Below are positions 34,160 to 44,003 of a stretch of 64,000 nt of DNA, piece after piece (the first letter of the stretch is position 1; the number at the start of each line of letters is the position of its first letter). Source of the DNA: Methanoculleus horonobensis. GTDB taxonomy: Archaea > Halobacteriota > Methanomicrobia > Methanomicrobiales > Methanoculleaceae. The stretch covers positions 1-64,000 of the forward strand of contig NZ_BCNY01000011.1 of NCBI RefSeq assembly GCF_001602375.1, written 5' to 3'. A model generated the notes under the pieces. It was not told the origin of the DNA and ran no database searches. It saw only the letters and a list, made by a program, of their open reading frames with translations. The translations under genes and the position numbers were made by a program.

Positions 34160-34495
34160 CTACTTCCGCCAGAACTCCCAGGGGTGTTTCGTCTGGAACG
34201 GAACACCCTTCGCCTCGTCGTTCCAGTCGGTCTCGATCGTGTGGTGGACCAGCCGGACTTCGTTCCGGAGCTCGGTAAGGACTCCTTTGACATCCTCAAG
34301 TTCCTGCAGGAGCCGGCTCAACTCCTCAAACGTTCGCGGCTGCCGGGTCGTCGGCGTCCCCGCCTCCTTGCAGGCAAGGCCGGCCTCGATCAACTCGAGA
34401 ATCGCCTCGTTTCTGTCGAACGCGTGATCCCTGGCAAACTGATCGATCTGCTCCATCAGGTCGGGATCGAGCGCAAACGAACATCTCATCACCAT
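34160..34495 (-). CDS. ribbon-helix-helix regulator-like protein
   Basis: 111 residues. The N-terminus (about 1-45) reads MRCSFALDPDLMEQIDQFARDHAFDRNEAILELIEAGL, the strand-helix-helix pattern of CopG/MetJ-type DNA-binding proteins, with strand RCSFAL. A second half (about 50-90) is a charged coiled-coil helix. It may be a lone regulator; no antitoxin partner is next to it. The target is unknown. Confidence 0.78.
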   Translation of the reverse strand: MVMRCSFALDPDLMEQIDQFARDHAFDRNEAILELIEAGLACKEAGTPTTRQPRTFEELSRLLQELEDVKGVLTELRNEVRLVHHTIETDWNDEAKGVPFQTKHPWEFWRK

Positions 34496-34627
34496 AGGTC
34501 GTCCACTCCCTGTATTGTAATACCTATCTGCTGATTATAGTGTCTGCCGCCCGGAAATGAGTCGCCCTCCTGGGTGCAGCGTCTTCGCAAAAAAAAGTGC
34601 CCGGGTCCTCTATCGAGGACGGCCCGG

Positions 34628-34933
34628 TCAACTGATATTTTCCATGTTGTATCCTTTCTGGGCGAGCAGGTCTTTCACTCGCTCGCGATGGTTGCCCTGC
34701 AGCTCGATCGAGGAGTCTTTGACCGTGCCGCCACAGGCCAGTTTCGCTTTCAGGAACTTGGAGAGGTCTTCGAGATCGATGTCGTAGGGGTCGAGGCCCT
34801 CGATGACCGTGACTTCCTTTCCATACCGACGCCTGTTTATCTTTACGCTGATTCTCTGCTGTTCTTTGGCTACTTCTTCACAGATACACAGTTCTTTTGG
34901 CAGTCCGCAGGTCGGACATATCCCACCGTTCAT
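34628..34933 (-). CDS. translation initiation factor aIF1 (SUI1)
   Basis: 101 residues, full length. The short zinc-binding-like N-terminus [13 protein letters not shown] is typical of archaeal SUI1 proteins, followed by the core [39 protein letters not shown] and [19 protein letters not shown]. aIF1 promotes start-site fidelity on the 30S subunit. It lies alone on this strand, followed by nothing obvious. Confidence 0.95.
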   Translation of the reverse strand: MNGGICPTCGLPKELCICEEVAKEQQRISVKINRRRYGKEVTVIEGLDPYDIDLEDLSKFLKAKLACGGTVKDSSIELQGNHRERVKDLLAQKGYNMENIS

Positions 34934-34976
34934 TGCATTGTACCTTTCAGCTCTCGTTATATATTATTTGGCATGG

Positions 34977-36623
34977 TCATCCGTCAATCAGGCAGACATC
35001 GCACCCTAGCGAGAATATCTGGTCGGGTCTGCTTCGGTAGCGGTAGACGGTAGTGCCCTTGCATCCGAGGTCGTGGGCAAGGGAGAAGACACGGGCGATC
35101 TCGTCGACGGTTGCACTCTGTGGCAGGTTCACGGTCTTCGAGACGGCGTTGTCCACGTGCTTCTGGAATGCCGCCTGCATCCGGACATGGTGCTCCGGTG
35201 CGATCTCGGTGGCCGTCCTGAAGAGGTCGCGGGCATGGTCGTCGAGGGGGAGGCCGGCGACCGTGCCGTGGCGGCGGATGTGCCCGGCCACGTCCTTCCC
35301 TCCGGCTGTCCGGGGCAGGAACTCGGCGGCGAGGCCGCTCGCGATGCTGACCGGCCGGCCGTCGATCGTCCGGTCGTAGGCTAAGGAGAAGAGCGGCTCG
35401 ATGCCGCTTGTGGTTCCGGCGATGAGGTGGATCGAGCCTGTGGGGGCGATGGTGGTGACGGTGGCGTTCCGCATCTCACCTGAAAAGACCGAGCCCTCGA
35501 TCGCCGGAAACGACCCGAGCTCCTTTCCGAGCTCCTCCGACCGCTCCCGGGCCATCTCCTCCATATGTTCCATCAGGCTCCCGGCAAACCGGAGTGCCTC
35601 CTCCGACTCATAGGGTATTCCGAGGCGTATGAGCGCCTCGGCGAACCCCATGACCCCGAGGCCGATCTTCCGGGTCGACTGGGTCTTCTCCCGGATCTCG
35701 GGGAGGGGGAATCGGTTCACATCGATGACCGCATCCAGGAAGTCGACGCCGCACCGGATGACCTTCGCGAGCAGGTCTTCGTCGAGGTCGTGCTTTCGTA
35801 TGCACCGGGCGAGGTTGACGCTTCCGAGGTTGCAGCTCTCGTAGGGGTAGAGCGGCTGCTCGCCGCAGGGGTTGGTCGCCTCGATGCGGCCGAGGTGCGG
35901 GGTGGTGCTCCGGCGGTTGATCTCGTCGAGGAAGAGCACCCCGGGCTCGCCGGAGGCACTGGCGGATGCGGCGATGAGGCGCCAGAGCGATCGGGCGTCG
36001 ATGCTCTTCCAGATCGTGCCGTCGCGGGGGTTAACGAGGTCGTAATCCTTCCCCGTCGCGAGGCACGAAAAGAACCGCTCGTCGACACCGACCGAGATGT
36101 TGAAGTTCGAGAGCCCCCCGTCCTGCTTCGCGGTGACGAACTCCTCGATGTCGGGGTGGGAAGCCGCGAGCACCCCCATGTTCGCCCCTCGCCGCCGGCC
36201 GCCCTGCCTGACCGCCCCGGTCGCCGCATCGAAGACCCGCATGAACGAGACCGGCCCGGTTGCGGCGCCCTTAACCCCGTTGACGGCGTCGCCCCGGGGC
36301 CGCAGACGGGAGAACGAGAATCCGGTTCCTCCCCCGGACTGGTGGATGAGTGCCATATGGCCGAGTGTCCCGAATATCCCTTCGAGCGTATCCTCCACGG
36401 GAAGGACGAAGCAGGCCGAGAGTTGCCCGGCGGAAGTGCCCGCGTTCATCAGGGTCGGGGAGTTCGGGAGGAAGAGGAGGGCTGAGAGGAGCGAGAAGAA
36501 CTCGCGGGCCCGTGCCGTCCCGCCCACGGCGTCCGCGACCCGGGAGAAGAGGGCGTCCGGCGTCTCGCCCGGGAGGAGGTAGCGGCTCTCCAGGAGGAGG
36601 CGGGCTTGCGGGGAGAACTCCAT
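34977..36623 (-). CDS. nrdJ: adenosylcobalamin-dependent (class II) ribonucleotide reductase
   Basis: 548 residues, shorter than enzymes with an ATP-cone, which is absent. It reduces ribonucleotides to deoxyribonucleotides with a B12-derived thiyl radical. Seen are LPNSPTLMNAGT, GQLSACFVLP (Cys71, one of the redox pair), the radical-site NPCGEQPLYPYESCNLGSVNL (251-271) and the phosphate-binding IAPTGSIHLIAGTTSGIEP. The C-terminus GCDVC carries the mobile thiol pair. It is divergent from cobQ, 59 bases away. Confidence 0.96.
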   Translation of the reverse strand: MEFSPQARLLLESRYLLPGETPDALFSRVADAVGGTARAREFFSLLSALLFLPNSPTLMNAGTSAGQLSACFVLPVEDTLEGIFGTLGHMALIHQSGGGTGFSFSRLRPRGDAVNGVKGAATGPVSFMRVFDAATGAVRQGGRRRGANMGVLAASHPDIEEFVTAKQDGGLSNFNISVGVDERFFSCLATGKDYDLVNPRDGTIWKSIDARSLWRLIAASASASGEPGVLFLDEINRRSTTPHLGRIEATNPCGEQPLYPYESCNLGSVNLARCIRKHDLDEDLLAKVIRCGVDFLDAVIDVNRFPLPEIREKTQSTRKIGLGVMGFAEALIRLGIPYESEEALRFAGSLMEHMEEMARERSEELGKELGSFPAIEGSVFSGEMRNATVTTIAPTGSIHLIAGTTSGIEPLFSLAYDRTIDGRPVSIASGLAAEFLPRTAGGKDVAGHIRRHGTVAGLPLDDHARDLFRTATEIAPEHHVRMQAAFQKHVDNAVSKTVNLPQSATVDEIARVFSLAHDLGCKGTTVYRYRSRPDQIFSLGCDVCLIDG

Positions 36624-36682
36624 AGGATCCCTGATGGAACCCCGCCCTTAATAACCCGTCGTGCCCAACTCTTCTGCCGGCA

Positions 36683-38176
36683 ATGTCTCTCATCGTGCTC
36701 GGAACTGCATCCCACGTGGGCAAGAGTATGACCGTTGCGGCGCTCTGCCGTGCGCTCTACCGCCGCGGGATCCCGGTTGCGCCGTTCAAATCCCAGAACA
36801 TGAGTCTCAACTCCTACGTCACGGCCGACGGGAGCGAGATCGGGATCGCCCAGGCCGTCCAGGCCTTCGCGGCCGGGATCGAGCCGGAGGCCGAAATGAA
36901 CCCGATCCTCCTCAAACCCAAGGGGGATTCGGTCTCGCAGGTGGTTCTGCTCGGCCGCCCATATAAGGATGTGCAGATCCGGGACTATTACAGAGAGACC
37001 GATACGCTTCTTGCCGAGGCCGTCGCTGCGTTCGAACGGCTCCGGAACCGGTTCGGGAACGTGGTGATCGAAGGTGCCGGAGGAGCGGCGGAGGTGAACC
37101 TCTACGACCGCGACATCGCGAACATACGGCTCGCCCGCTCGCTCCGCCTCCCCATCGTCCTGGTCGCCGATATCGAGCGGGGCGGGGTCTTCGCCCAGGT
37201 ATACGGAACGCTCGCCCTCCTCCCGGAGGATGTCAGGCCCCTCGTCGTCGGGGTCATCGTCAACAAGTTCCGGGGAGACCCGGAACTCTTCGCCCCGGGC
37301 GTCGAGAAACTCGAGGAACTCACGGGCGTTCCGGTGCTCGGAGTGGTTCCTTTCGCCGATATCCCCCTCCCGAGCGAGGATTCGCTCTCGATCGCCGATA
37401 AAGGACAGAGGGCGGCCGCCTGCCCGGTCAGGATCGCCGTCCTCCGCCTACCGCGGATCTCAAACTTCACCGACTTCGAGCTCCTCGAAGAGCACGCCAC
37501 GGTGGACTACGTCCCGCCCGGCGGATCGCTCTCCGGTTACGACTGCATCATCCTCCCCGGGACGAAGAACACCGTCGAAGACCTCACCGTGCTGAATCGC
37601 CACGGTGTGGGGGAAGAACTCCGGCTCGCCCGCGAACGGGGCGTCCCGATCATCGGGATCTGCGGCGGCTACCAGATGCTCGGGAACCGGATCGTTGATT
37701 CCGGCATCGAGTCGGAGAACCCCGCGGATTACCCGGGGTTCGGGCTCCTGGACGTCGTCACCGCCTTTACCGGCTACCACAAGACGACGGTGCAGGTCCG
37801 GCGCCGGGCAACCGGCCCCGGCCCCATCCTCACCGCAATGGGGGTGGTGGAGGGCTACGAGATCCACATGGGCGAGACGGAGCATGGAGAACTGCCCGAG
37901 GCGTTCGCCGGCGAAGGGGCCGCAACCCCCGACGGCCTGGTCTTCGGGACATACATGCACGGCCTCTTCCAGAACCCCGGCGCCGTAAACGCCCTCCTCG
38001 CCCACCTCGCAGGGCGGCGGGGCGTGGCCTTCGAGCCGGTGGCGGAAGCCGGCGGAGGCGCCCTCGGGGCCGCGGCATCCTACGACGACCTGGCACGGCA
38101 CTTCGAGGAGCACGTGGATATGGAGGCTATTTTAGCGTACTTCACGGATGCGACGGTTCGCAGAACCGGAGCATGA
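36683..38176 (+). CDS. cobQ: cobyric acid synthase CobQ
   Basis: 497 residues. It amidates four side-chain carboxylates of adenosylcobyrinic acid diamide in B12 synthesis, using glutamine. N-terminal synthetase domain: [37 protein letters not shown] and [14 protein letters not shown]-terminal class I amidotransferase domain: [13 protein letters not shown] with nucleophile Cys327 and HGLFQNP with the catalytic His region. The last residues, RRTGA and the stop, are encoded inside a copy of the dispersed double-hairpin repeat. No other cob genes are in this window. Confidence 0.97.
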   Translation: MSLIVLGTASHVGKSMTVAALCRALYRRGIPVAPFKSQNMSLNSYVTADGSEIGIAQAVQAFAAGIEPEAEMNPILLKPKGDSVSQVVLLGRPYKDVQIRDYYRETDTLLAEAVAAFERLRNRFGNVVIEGAGGAAEVNLYDRDIANIRLARSLRLPIVLVADIERGGVFAQVYGTLALLPEDVRPLVVGVIVNKFRGDPELFAPGVEKLEELTGVPVLGVVPFADIPLPSEDSLSIADKGQRAAACPVRIAVLRLPRISNFTDFELLEEHATVDYVPPGGSLSGYDCIILPGTKNTVEDLTVLNRHGVGEELRLARERGVPIIGICGGYQMLGNRIVDSGIESENPADYPGFGLLDVVTAFTGYHKTTVQVRRRATGPGPILTAMGVVEGYEIHMGETEHGELPEAFAGEGAATPDGLVFGTYMHGLFQNPGAVNALLAHLAGRRGVAFEPVAEAGGGALGAAASYDDLARHFEEHVDMEAILAYFTDATVRRTGA

Positions 38177-38202
38177 GAAAACGCGAAGCGTTTTCGAACG
38201 GC
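38145..38202 (+). repeat. dispersed double-hairpin repeat overlapping the cobQ 3' end
   Basis: It starts with GCGACG, then hairpin GGTTC-GCA-GAACC, linker GGAGC, then hairpin AAAACGC-GAA-GCGTTTT, and ends CGAACGGCGACGG. The order and linker match the 46-bp array unit at the start of the window. The cobQ stop (TGA) lies inside the linker. Confidence 0.75.
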
Positions 38203-38281
38203 GACGGATGGCACGTCCGGAGCTTGAGGGGAGTCCGTCTGGAGCCATACTATTATGGATTGCCGGCCCAGGTGATAGAAG

Positions 38282-38866
38282 ATGAGCGAAAGGCAGACAG
38301 ATCCGTCGGACGCAACCGTTCTCGATTACATACACGTCCGCGTCGTCGAGTATGATCCTGCCTGGCCGGAACTCTTTCGGACGGAAGCCCGCCTGATAGA
38401 GGATATCCTGAAAGAGAACCTTGTAGAGATCTTTCACATCGGCAGCACGTCCGTGCCGGGCCTCCGGGCAAAACCGATCATCGATATCATGCCGGCTGTC
38501 CTTGATATCGAGCAGGTTGATGAGAGATCCGAACGGTTCGAGGCTATCGGCTATGAAACCATGGGTGAACTCGGCATACCCGGCAGAAGATACTTCCGCA
38601 AAGGCGGGGAGAACCGCACCCACCAGATACATGCCTTCCAGTTCGATAACGTCCAGAATATCACAAGGCACCTGGCCTTTCGGGATTACCTGAGGTGCCG
38701 TCCCGAGATCAGCCGTGCGTATGCCGCTCTCAAGTCGGAACTTGCCGCCCGGTATCCGCGAGATATAGGGCAATACTGTGACGGCAAAGACGGTTTTATC
38801 AAACGCGTGGAACGTGACGCGTTACAATGGTACTGGAAACAATACGGGGCAACCGGCCGGTGTTAG
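38282..38866 (+). CDS. GrpB family (UPF0157) nucleotidyltransferase-like protein
   Basis: 194 residues. GrpB-family proteins have a nucleotidyltransferase-type fold. Seen are the conserved VVEYDPAWPELFRTEARLI, IFHIGSTSVPGLRAKPIIDIMPAV with its GST and DI motifs, and HQIHAFQFDN, FRDYLRCRP. Biological substrates are mostly unknown. The ATG follows AGGTGAT by five bases, a good Shine-Dalgarno spacing. It converges on the pilus locus; the T-rich CTTTTTTTG on the minus strand may end that transcript. Confidence 0.88.
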   Translation: MSERQTDPSDATVLDYIHVRVVEYDPAWPELFRTEARLIEDILKENLVEIFHIGSTSVPGLRAKPIIDIMPAVLDIEQVDERSERFEAIGYETMGELGIPGRRYFRKGGENRTHQIHAFQFDNVQNITRHLAFRDYLRCRPEISRAYAALKSELAARYPRDIGQYCDGKDGFIKRVERDALQWYWKQYGATGRC

Positions 38867-38899
38867 ACTTTCAAAAAAAGAAACGCTGTCCCGGCTCTT

Positions 38900-39949
38900 T
38901 CAGATGATGAACCGGAACGCTATCCAGGCGATAAGCACCATCAGCGCCGAATACTTCAGCCCCGCGACCATCCGGCCTTCGCCCATGATGCCCGCCGCCA
39001 GCCCCGAGAAGAATCCCTGAATCAGCGCGGAGTGGCAGAAGAGCCGGTTGTAGAGGAAGAGGTCCACGTTGCCCATGAACGACTGGGCCGAACTTGAACC
39101 CGACGCAGCGACCGCTTCGCCCGCCTCCGCCATCGTGGTGAGGAAAGTACTCGAGAGCACCCCGATGACGAAGAGGAAGACGAAGAACGACATCACGATG
39201 ATGATCATGTAGATCATCATCCCGTTTTTGCGCTCCGACTGCAGGTTGAAGAACTCGTATGCGTCGTGTGCCGCCGCCCGCAGCACCTCGCTCACGTCGC
39301 CGCCGGCGGAACTCGCGTGGGCGATCAGGTCGACGCTCCGCTCCGCAAGAGGAGTCTTCACGGTCTTTCCGAACCGGCGGATCGCCTCCACGAACGGAAC
39401 GCCCCAGGACATCTCGGTATCGAGTTTGCGGATGTGCGGTGTGAGCGCCCCGTACTCACCCTCCGAGACGATATGGATGGCATGCGGGAGCGTCATGCCC
39501 GAATCGTTCATCCCGGCCACGTCACGGAAGAAGTTCGGGAGCGACGCCTCGACGCTCGATATGCGCCACGCCTCCTTGAAATCGAGGAGAGCAAGCGGCA
39601 CGATGGCGATGAGGAGCGCGAATACGAAGACGTCGTCGAGCATCGTCGTCGTGAAGATGGAATTGACGCCGTAAGACGTCACCATACTCACGAAACCGCC
39701 GATAAGGAGGAGGAGCGCGACCGGAACGGATATGAAGAGGACGGTGTAGGGCTCCTCCATCATCACCCTGATCGGGTGCCTGAGGAACCGGTAGAGCCCT
39801 TCCTGGTACTTCCGCCAGTTCTCAATCCTGCCGAAGATCTCCTGATCCTGCTCCACGAACAGCTCGGGCTCCAGGGCGTCATCCGGGACACTCTCCGGAG
39901 CCGAAGGATTCCTGTTCAGGAAATCATTGAAAATGTCTTTAAATCCCAT
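38900..39949 (-). CDS. type II/IV secretion TadC/GspF-family membrane protein (second copy)
   Basis: 349 residues. A cytosolic N-terminus (about 1-75) precedes two hydrophobic helices, the GspF core (MNDSGMTLPHAIHIVSEGEYG and SAGGDVSEVLRAAAHDAYEF), then further helices with MIYMIIIVMSFFVFLFVIGVL. It is the platform protein of an archaeal type IV pilus or archaellum-like machine and is paired with the next gene. The stop precedes the partner's start by one base. Confidence 0.88.
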   Translation of the reverse strand: MGFKDIFNDFLNRNPSAPESVPDDALEPELFVEQDQEIFGRIENWRKYQEGLYRFLRHPIRVMMEEPYTVLFISVPVALLLLIGGFVSMVTSYGVNSIFTTTMLDDVFVFALLIAIVPLALLDFKEAWRISSVEASLPNFFRDVAGMNDSGMTLPHAIHIVSEGEYGALTPHIRKLDTEMSWGVPFVEAIRRFGKTVKTPLAERSVDLIAHASSAGGDVSEVLRAAAHDAYEFFNLQSERKNGMMIYMIIIVMSFFVFLFVIGVLSSTFLTTMAEAGEAVAASGSSSAQSFMGNVDLFLYNRLFCHSALIQGFFSGLAAGIMGEGRMVAGLKYSALMVLIAWIAFRFII

Positions 39950-39950
39950 A

Positions 39951-40874
39951 TCACACCTCCGGAGTCATAGAACTGATCAGGACGACGAACATCATACTCC
40001 CGAACGGCACAATCATGTAGATGATGATGTAGAGGAAGAACGGGTTCGAGTCGCCCGAGAGGATCGTCATCACCGACTGCAGGATGATCAGAAAGAGCAT
40101 GCCTGCGACCATCGCGGTGACGTAGGACTCCGCGATCAGTCCGAGTGTCTCTAAAAACGTCTTCTGCTGCTGGTTATTCTCGAGCGTATACTGGTGGGCC
40201 TTGGTGCGGAAGTACTCCGTGAGGTTGCTCCCGCTGGAGATGCTCGCAACGGACCCCTGCAGGAACTCCCGCATCCGTTCGCTCGGCGTCGCCTGCGAGA
40301 CCGTCCGCAGGGCCTCAAGGAGATCTTTTCCGAAGAAATCGGTCTCCCGGGAGATAAAGCGCGCTTCGACCGCGCTTTCGCCATAGATCGTGCTCTGACC
40401 GAGCAGCCGGAAGACCTCGTCGGGAGTGATCCCGGCCGAAGACATGGCGGTGACGTAGTTGATGGCGTACGGGAGAGTGGCATCGATGTTCCGGCGGCGC
40501 TCTCCGGCCCTGATACCGGGATAGAGGAGGAAGATCAGGTAGGTCAGCCCGCCGAAGACCAGGAGAGAGATGACCGTGATGGCGACGGTTCCAAGCAGCA
40601 TCTTGTAATCGTTCAACACGTACAGGACTTCCGGAACCGCTCCGCGATAGACGATCATATCGGGAACCCGCAGGAGGTAGGTCAGAAGCCCGATCAGCGC
40701 GGCGGCGGCCAGTCCCACGGCGACCGAGCAGACGTAAGCGGTCGCAAGATACGCCTCGAACGGCGTAGTCATCCGGGCACCCATCAGGTCGTTTCTAAGG
40801 CTGATGTAGTCTCCCCGCTTCGCCTTCAGCCCGTGCCCGATCAGGTTGAAGCAGATCCGCTCGAGACTGTTCAT
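39951..40874 (-). CDS. type II/IV secretion TadC/GspF-family membrane protein (first copy)
   Basis: 307 residues. It has helices near 40-65 and 95-120, then a GspF core SSAGITPDEVFRLLGQ and GSVASISSGSNLTEYFRTKAHQYT, and C-terminal helices. Two different GspF-like proteins side by side are typical of archaeal pilus loci. The start overlaps the ATPase stop by four bases, so expression is coupled. Confidence 0.88.
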   Translation of the reverse strand: MNSLERICFNLIGHGLKAKRGDYISLRNDLMGARMTTPFEAYLATAYVCSVAVGLAAAALIGLLTYLLRVPDMIVYRGAVPEVLYVLNDYKMLLGTVAITVISLLVFGGLTYLIFLLYPGIRAGERRRNIDATLPYAINYVTAMSSAGITPDEVFRLLGQSTIYGESAVEARFISRETDFFGKDLLEALRTVSQATPSERMREFLQGSVASISSGSNLTEYFRTKAHQYTLENNQQQKTFLETLGLIAESYVTAMVAGMLFLIILQSVMTILSGDSNPFFLYIIIYMIVPFGSMMFVVLISSMTPEV

Positions 40875-43378
40875 GCGGAACCACCCTCCCCGTAGAGGTC
40901 GGCACGCACCCGCTGGACAACCGTCTCCGGATCACGGAAGTAGGAGACCAGGATCTTGCTCACGTCCTTGAAGTAGCGGATCTTCTTGATACGCATCCAT
41001 TCAAGGACTTCCTGCCGGCGTTTCAACTCTTCGCGCATCCGCTCCTCGCTCCAGCCCCGGTCTTCCATGATCTGTTCGAGGATGTAGGATTTACCGGAAT
41101 ACCGGATCTCGTCGGTTGCCGGATGCCACCGGAAGACCTCGTTCGTGATCAGTTCGTTCGTCCGGGGATCGATATCCAGGATCTCGATGAGCTGCTTGTT
41201 CCGCCGGATCCGCTGACCGCCGATACGGGCCTGCACCTGGATGGACATCAGGTTCAGTGCGGAGAGCATGTTTCTCGGCACGTCGATCGGCGGGTTCTCC
41301 AGACGGTGGACGGCGCTCGCCACCGAGTCGGCGTGCATCGTCGCGTAGGTGACGTGGCCGGTGCTCATCGCCTGGAAGAGGGTCAGGGCCTCCTTGCCAC
41401 GGACCTCACCGACCAGGATGTACTCCGGACGCTGCCGGAGTGCGGCACGCAGGAGTTCGTACATATCGATCTCGCCCCGCCCGTCCTGCGAGAACGAGTC
41501 GCGGGTGATGCTCGGGATCCAGTTCGGGTGAGGCAGTTTCAGCTCCCGGGTATCCTCGAGGGTGACGATCTTTGCGAGCGGCGGGATGAAGAGCGATATG
41601 GCATTTAAGGTCGTCGTCTTTCCGGACGCCGTCCCGCCGGCAAAGATGCAGGACTTGGCGTTCTCGACCGCGAGCCAGATGAACGCGATCCCGAGCGGCG
41701 AGAAGGTATGCCACTCGATCAGGTCCGTCGGCGTGATCGGCTCCTCACGGAACTTACGGATCGTGAACGTCGAGCCGTGTGCGGTCACCTCCGCCCCGAG
41801 CGTCATCTGGATACGCGATCCGTCGCTCATCGTGGCGTCCAGCATCGGCTCGGCGATGGAGATGTATTTCCCGGCCCGCTGTGCAAGTTTCGTGACGAAC
41901 GAGTCGAGCGCCACGTGATCGTGATAGACGAGGCTCGTCTTCATCGATTCATACGTCGTGTGATAGACGAATATGGCACTGCCCACACCGTCGCAGGAGA
42001 TATCCTCGATGTACTTGTCGTGCATCACCGGGTCGATCAGCCCGTCGCCGAGGAACTCCTTCTCGACGTGATAGAGAATCTTCTCGCGCCCGAGTGGGTC
42101 GAGGCGGATCCCATAGTCGGCGATGATCGTGTTTGCCGCACCGCGGAGCGCTATCCTTGCTTCATCGCGGGTGAGGTCACGGGACGCGATGCTGAGCGTC
42201 TCAAAGAGCCGTTCTTTGATCTCCAGGAAGAGTTCGTGCTCTCCGGGGGTGAGCACGGGCTCGATGACGTTATAGGTGTAATCATGCGTCGTGCTGTCGT
42301 AGGTCACCCGGACATAGGCATACGGTTCGTTCACCGGGTAGAGTTCGATCTCCTCCACCCCCGGTGACGGCCGCATCGCGAGATCGACAAGGGGACCGTG
42401 GAGCGTGGAGTTGTACTCTTCGACAACGGCGCCGACTTTCGGCACCTGGAGTTTTTTGAGGAACCCAAACCGGGACTGCGGAACCTCTTCGGCCGGGGTC
42501 ACCACCTGTGCGGCGGCCGCAGCAAGCGAAGCGGAGGAGAAAGACTGGGAGAAGATATCGTCGAACTCCGATACGACCCGGGCGTTGTCGACGAAGTCAA
42601 AAGAATGATCGCTGCGGTTGATGCTCAGTTCATCGATCGTGAACGTCGCGCTCTTCGGAAGGATGAGATCCGCCAGGTTCCCGAGTTCCTCCACCGTCAC
42701 CACGCCGTCGGGGATCGCTTCTCCGGGATCGTCGATCACCTCTACAACGCGGGGTTTCGGTTCGGGGGTGCCTGATTCCTCTACTTCCTCCACAACGGGA
42801 GGTTCCGGCATGGTGGATCCGGATCCCTCGGCGTCACGCCACTCCTTCACCCGGTCGAGGATTCCCGCAGGGATATGGCGCCCGTGGGAAGAAGCCGGCG
42901 CGTCCGGCTTCTCCACGAACTCCTCAACCCCGGCCGGCGGATCAGCCGGCAACTCCGGTTCTGCATGGAGATCCTGCATCTCTACCGCCGGGGCGGGCTC
43001 CCTCTCTTCGCCGCCGTCCGACCCGTTCCGACCTATCCGGTCGAGAAGCGCCCGGACGGGATCCCTGGCGACGGTTACACGCGGTTCGGCGTGGTCGCCC
43101 GACCTCGCCACCGTGTCGATGAGCGAACGGATCTCCGCGTTCTGCTGTGCCTCCATCGGAGACGGCTCCGGGTGCTCGTCCTCGTCATCGGTAACGTGCC
43201 CGGCAACCGCCGGACCCGTCCCTTCCTGCACACCTCCGTCGGGGGACGAAAAGAGCAAATCTGTATCGACGCTCTCCGTCGTGGTTTCTCCATTGCCGGC
43301 ACCCTGCTTTCCGGGCTGCGTGAGAAGGCCCCTGACCGCTGCTATCAATTCACGTTCTTCATCTTCTCCTGAACTCAT
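40871..43378 (-). CDS. type II/IV secretion ATPase (GspE/ArlI-like) with a long acidic N-terminal extension
   Basis: 835 residues. The C-terminal part is a GspE-type ATPase: Walker A FAGGTASGKTTTLNAI (Lys587), the VTLEDTREL box, Walker B-like YILVGEVRGKEAL and the HADS motif of the hexameric secretion ATPases. It powers pilin assembly. The first 250 or so residues are low-complexity, rich in Glu, Pro, Ser and Asp, and not part of the usual domain. I prefer the ATG at 43378; a TTG seven codons upstream has a GGAG site. It overlaps the previous gene. Confidence 0.9.
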   Translation of the reverse strand: MSSGEDEERELIAAVRGLLTQPGKQGAGNGETTTESVDTDLLFSSPDGGVQEGTGPAVAGHVTDDEDEHPEPSPMEAQQNAEIRSLIDTVARSGDHAEPRVTVARDPVRALLDRIGRNGSDGGEEREPAPAVEMQDLHAEPELPADPPAGVEEFVEKPDAPASSHGRHIPAGILDRVKEWRDAEGSGSTMPEPPVVEEVEESGTPEPKPRVVEVIDDPGEAIPDGVVTVEELGNLADLILPKSATFTIDELSINRSDHSFDFVDNARVVSEFDDIFSQSFSSASLAAAAAQVVTPAEEVPQSRFGFLKKLQVPKVGAVVEEYNSTLHGPLVDLAMRPSPGVEEIELYPVNEPYAYVRVTYDSTTHDYTYNVIEPVLTPGEHELFLEIKERLFETLSIASRDLTRDEARIALRGAANTIIADYGIRLDPLGREKILYHVEKEFLGDGLIDPVMHDKYIEDISCDGVGSAIFVYHTTYESMKTSLVYHDHVALDSFVTKLAQRAGKYISIAEPMLDATMSDGSRIQMTLGAEVTAHGSTFTIRKFREEPITPTDLIEWHTFSPLGIAFIWLAVENAKSCIFAGGTASGKTTTLNAISLFIPPLAKIVTLEDTRELKLPHPNWIPSITRDSFSQDGRGEIDMYELLRAALRQRPEYILVGEVRGKEALTLFQAMSTGHVTYATMHADSVASAVHRLENPPIDVPRNMLSALNLMSIQVQARIGGQRIRRNKQLIEILDIDPRTNELITNEVFRWHPATDEIRYSGKSYILEQIMEDRGWSEERMREELKRRQEVLEWMRIKKIRYFKDVSKILVSYFRDPETVVQRVRADLYGEGGSA

Positions 43379-44003
43379 CCTCTGTGCCCCCAATCTCAAT
43401 GTACTCCACTACCTGAGGTTTATGAAACTCAACGATGCGCCGTGCCCGCTCTCCGATCCGATCCGAGACCACGCACATGTAGCGCCCATTGAGCAGGCGA
43501 AAACTGACCTTTCCAGCAGAATCCGTCACATCACTCGTCATAACGAGTTTTCCTTTCCGGATCGCGACGTGGGCCCCGGCAAGAGGCATCCGGCCGTCGC
43601 GCACGATCAGGCTGAGCACCCCAATCCGTTGCCGGGCAGAAGTGTCGACGGTCGGGATGTCGAGGCGACCGTTCTTCTTCAGGTGGCTCTTGTCAAAGAC
43701 CCTGCACCGTGAAACCAGCGCGTCGACGATCGACGGCGCTACCAGGAAGAGTTCGAACTCTTCCTCCCCGGTCAGGCGCAGGGCGGCCGAGTCACCAAAG
43801 AGTGTCCCCATCGAATCGACATACATGGCGCCGTCCGGCTCGCCCCCGGCAAGAAACAGGAAGAACGTCTGTTCTTGTGCCTTTGAAACCCCAATTCCGG
43901 TCAGGGGATTGCTGCGGCTGTAGTGGAGCAGCTCGTCAAGAGTGAAATGTCCCTCGCTCGTCGACTGTCGAAGGATCTCGCCCATAAGGTCGTTTATTTC
44001 CAT
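43359..44003 (-). CDS. pilus-locus accessory protein with a C-terminal Ig-like module, unknown
   Basis: 214 residues, family not recognised. The first 110 residues look like an alpha/beta domain (INDLMGEILRQSTSEGHFTLDELL, FFLFLAGGEPDGAMYVDS). The C-terminal part (about 130-205, LIVRDGRMPLAGAHVAIRKGKLVMTSDVTDSAGKVSFRLLNGRYMCVVSD) is a carboxypeptidase-regulatory-like beta module. Without a signal peptide it is probably cytosolic. It overlaps the ATPase start and should be first in the operon. Confidence 0.72.
   Translation of the reverse strand: MEINDLMGEILRQSTSEGHFTLDELLHYSRSNPLTGIGVSKAQEQTFFLFLAGGEPDGAMYVDSMGTLFGDSAALRLTGEEEFELFLVAPSIVDALVSRCRVFDKSHLKKNGRLDIPTVDTSARQRIGVLSLIVRDGRMPLAGAHVAIRKGKLVMTSDVTDSAGKVSFRLLNGRYMCVVSDRIGERARRIVEFHKPQVVEYIEIGGTEDEFRRR

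Noticed and set aside
38132-38773. 213-residue minus-strand open frame
   Set aside because: Opposes the GrpB-family gene, which has a good ribosome binding site and family motifs.
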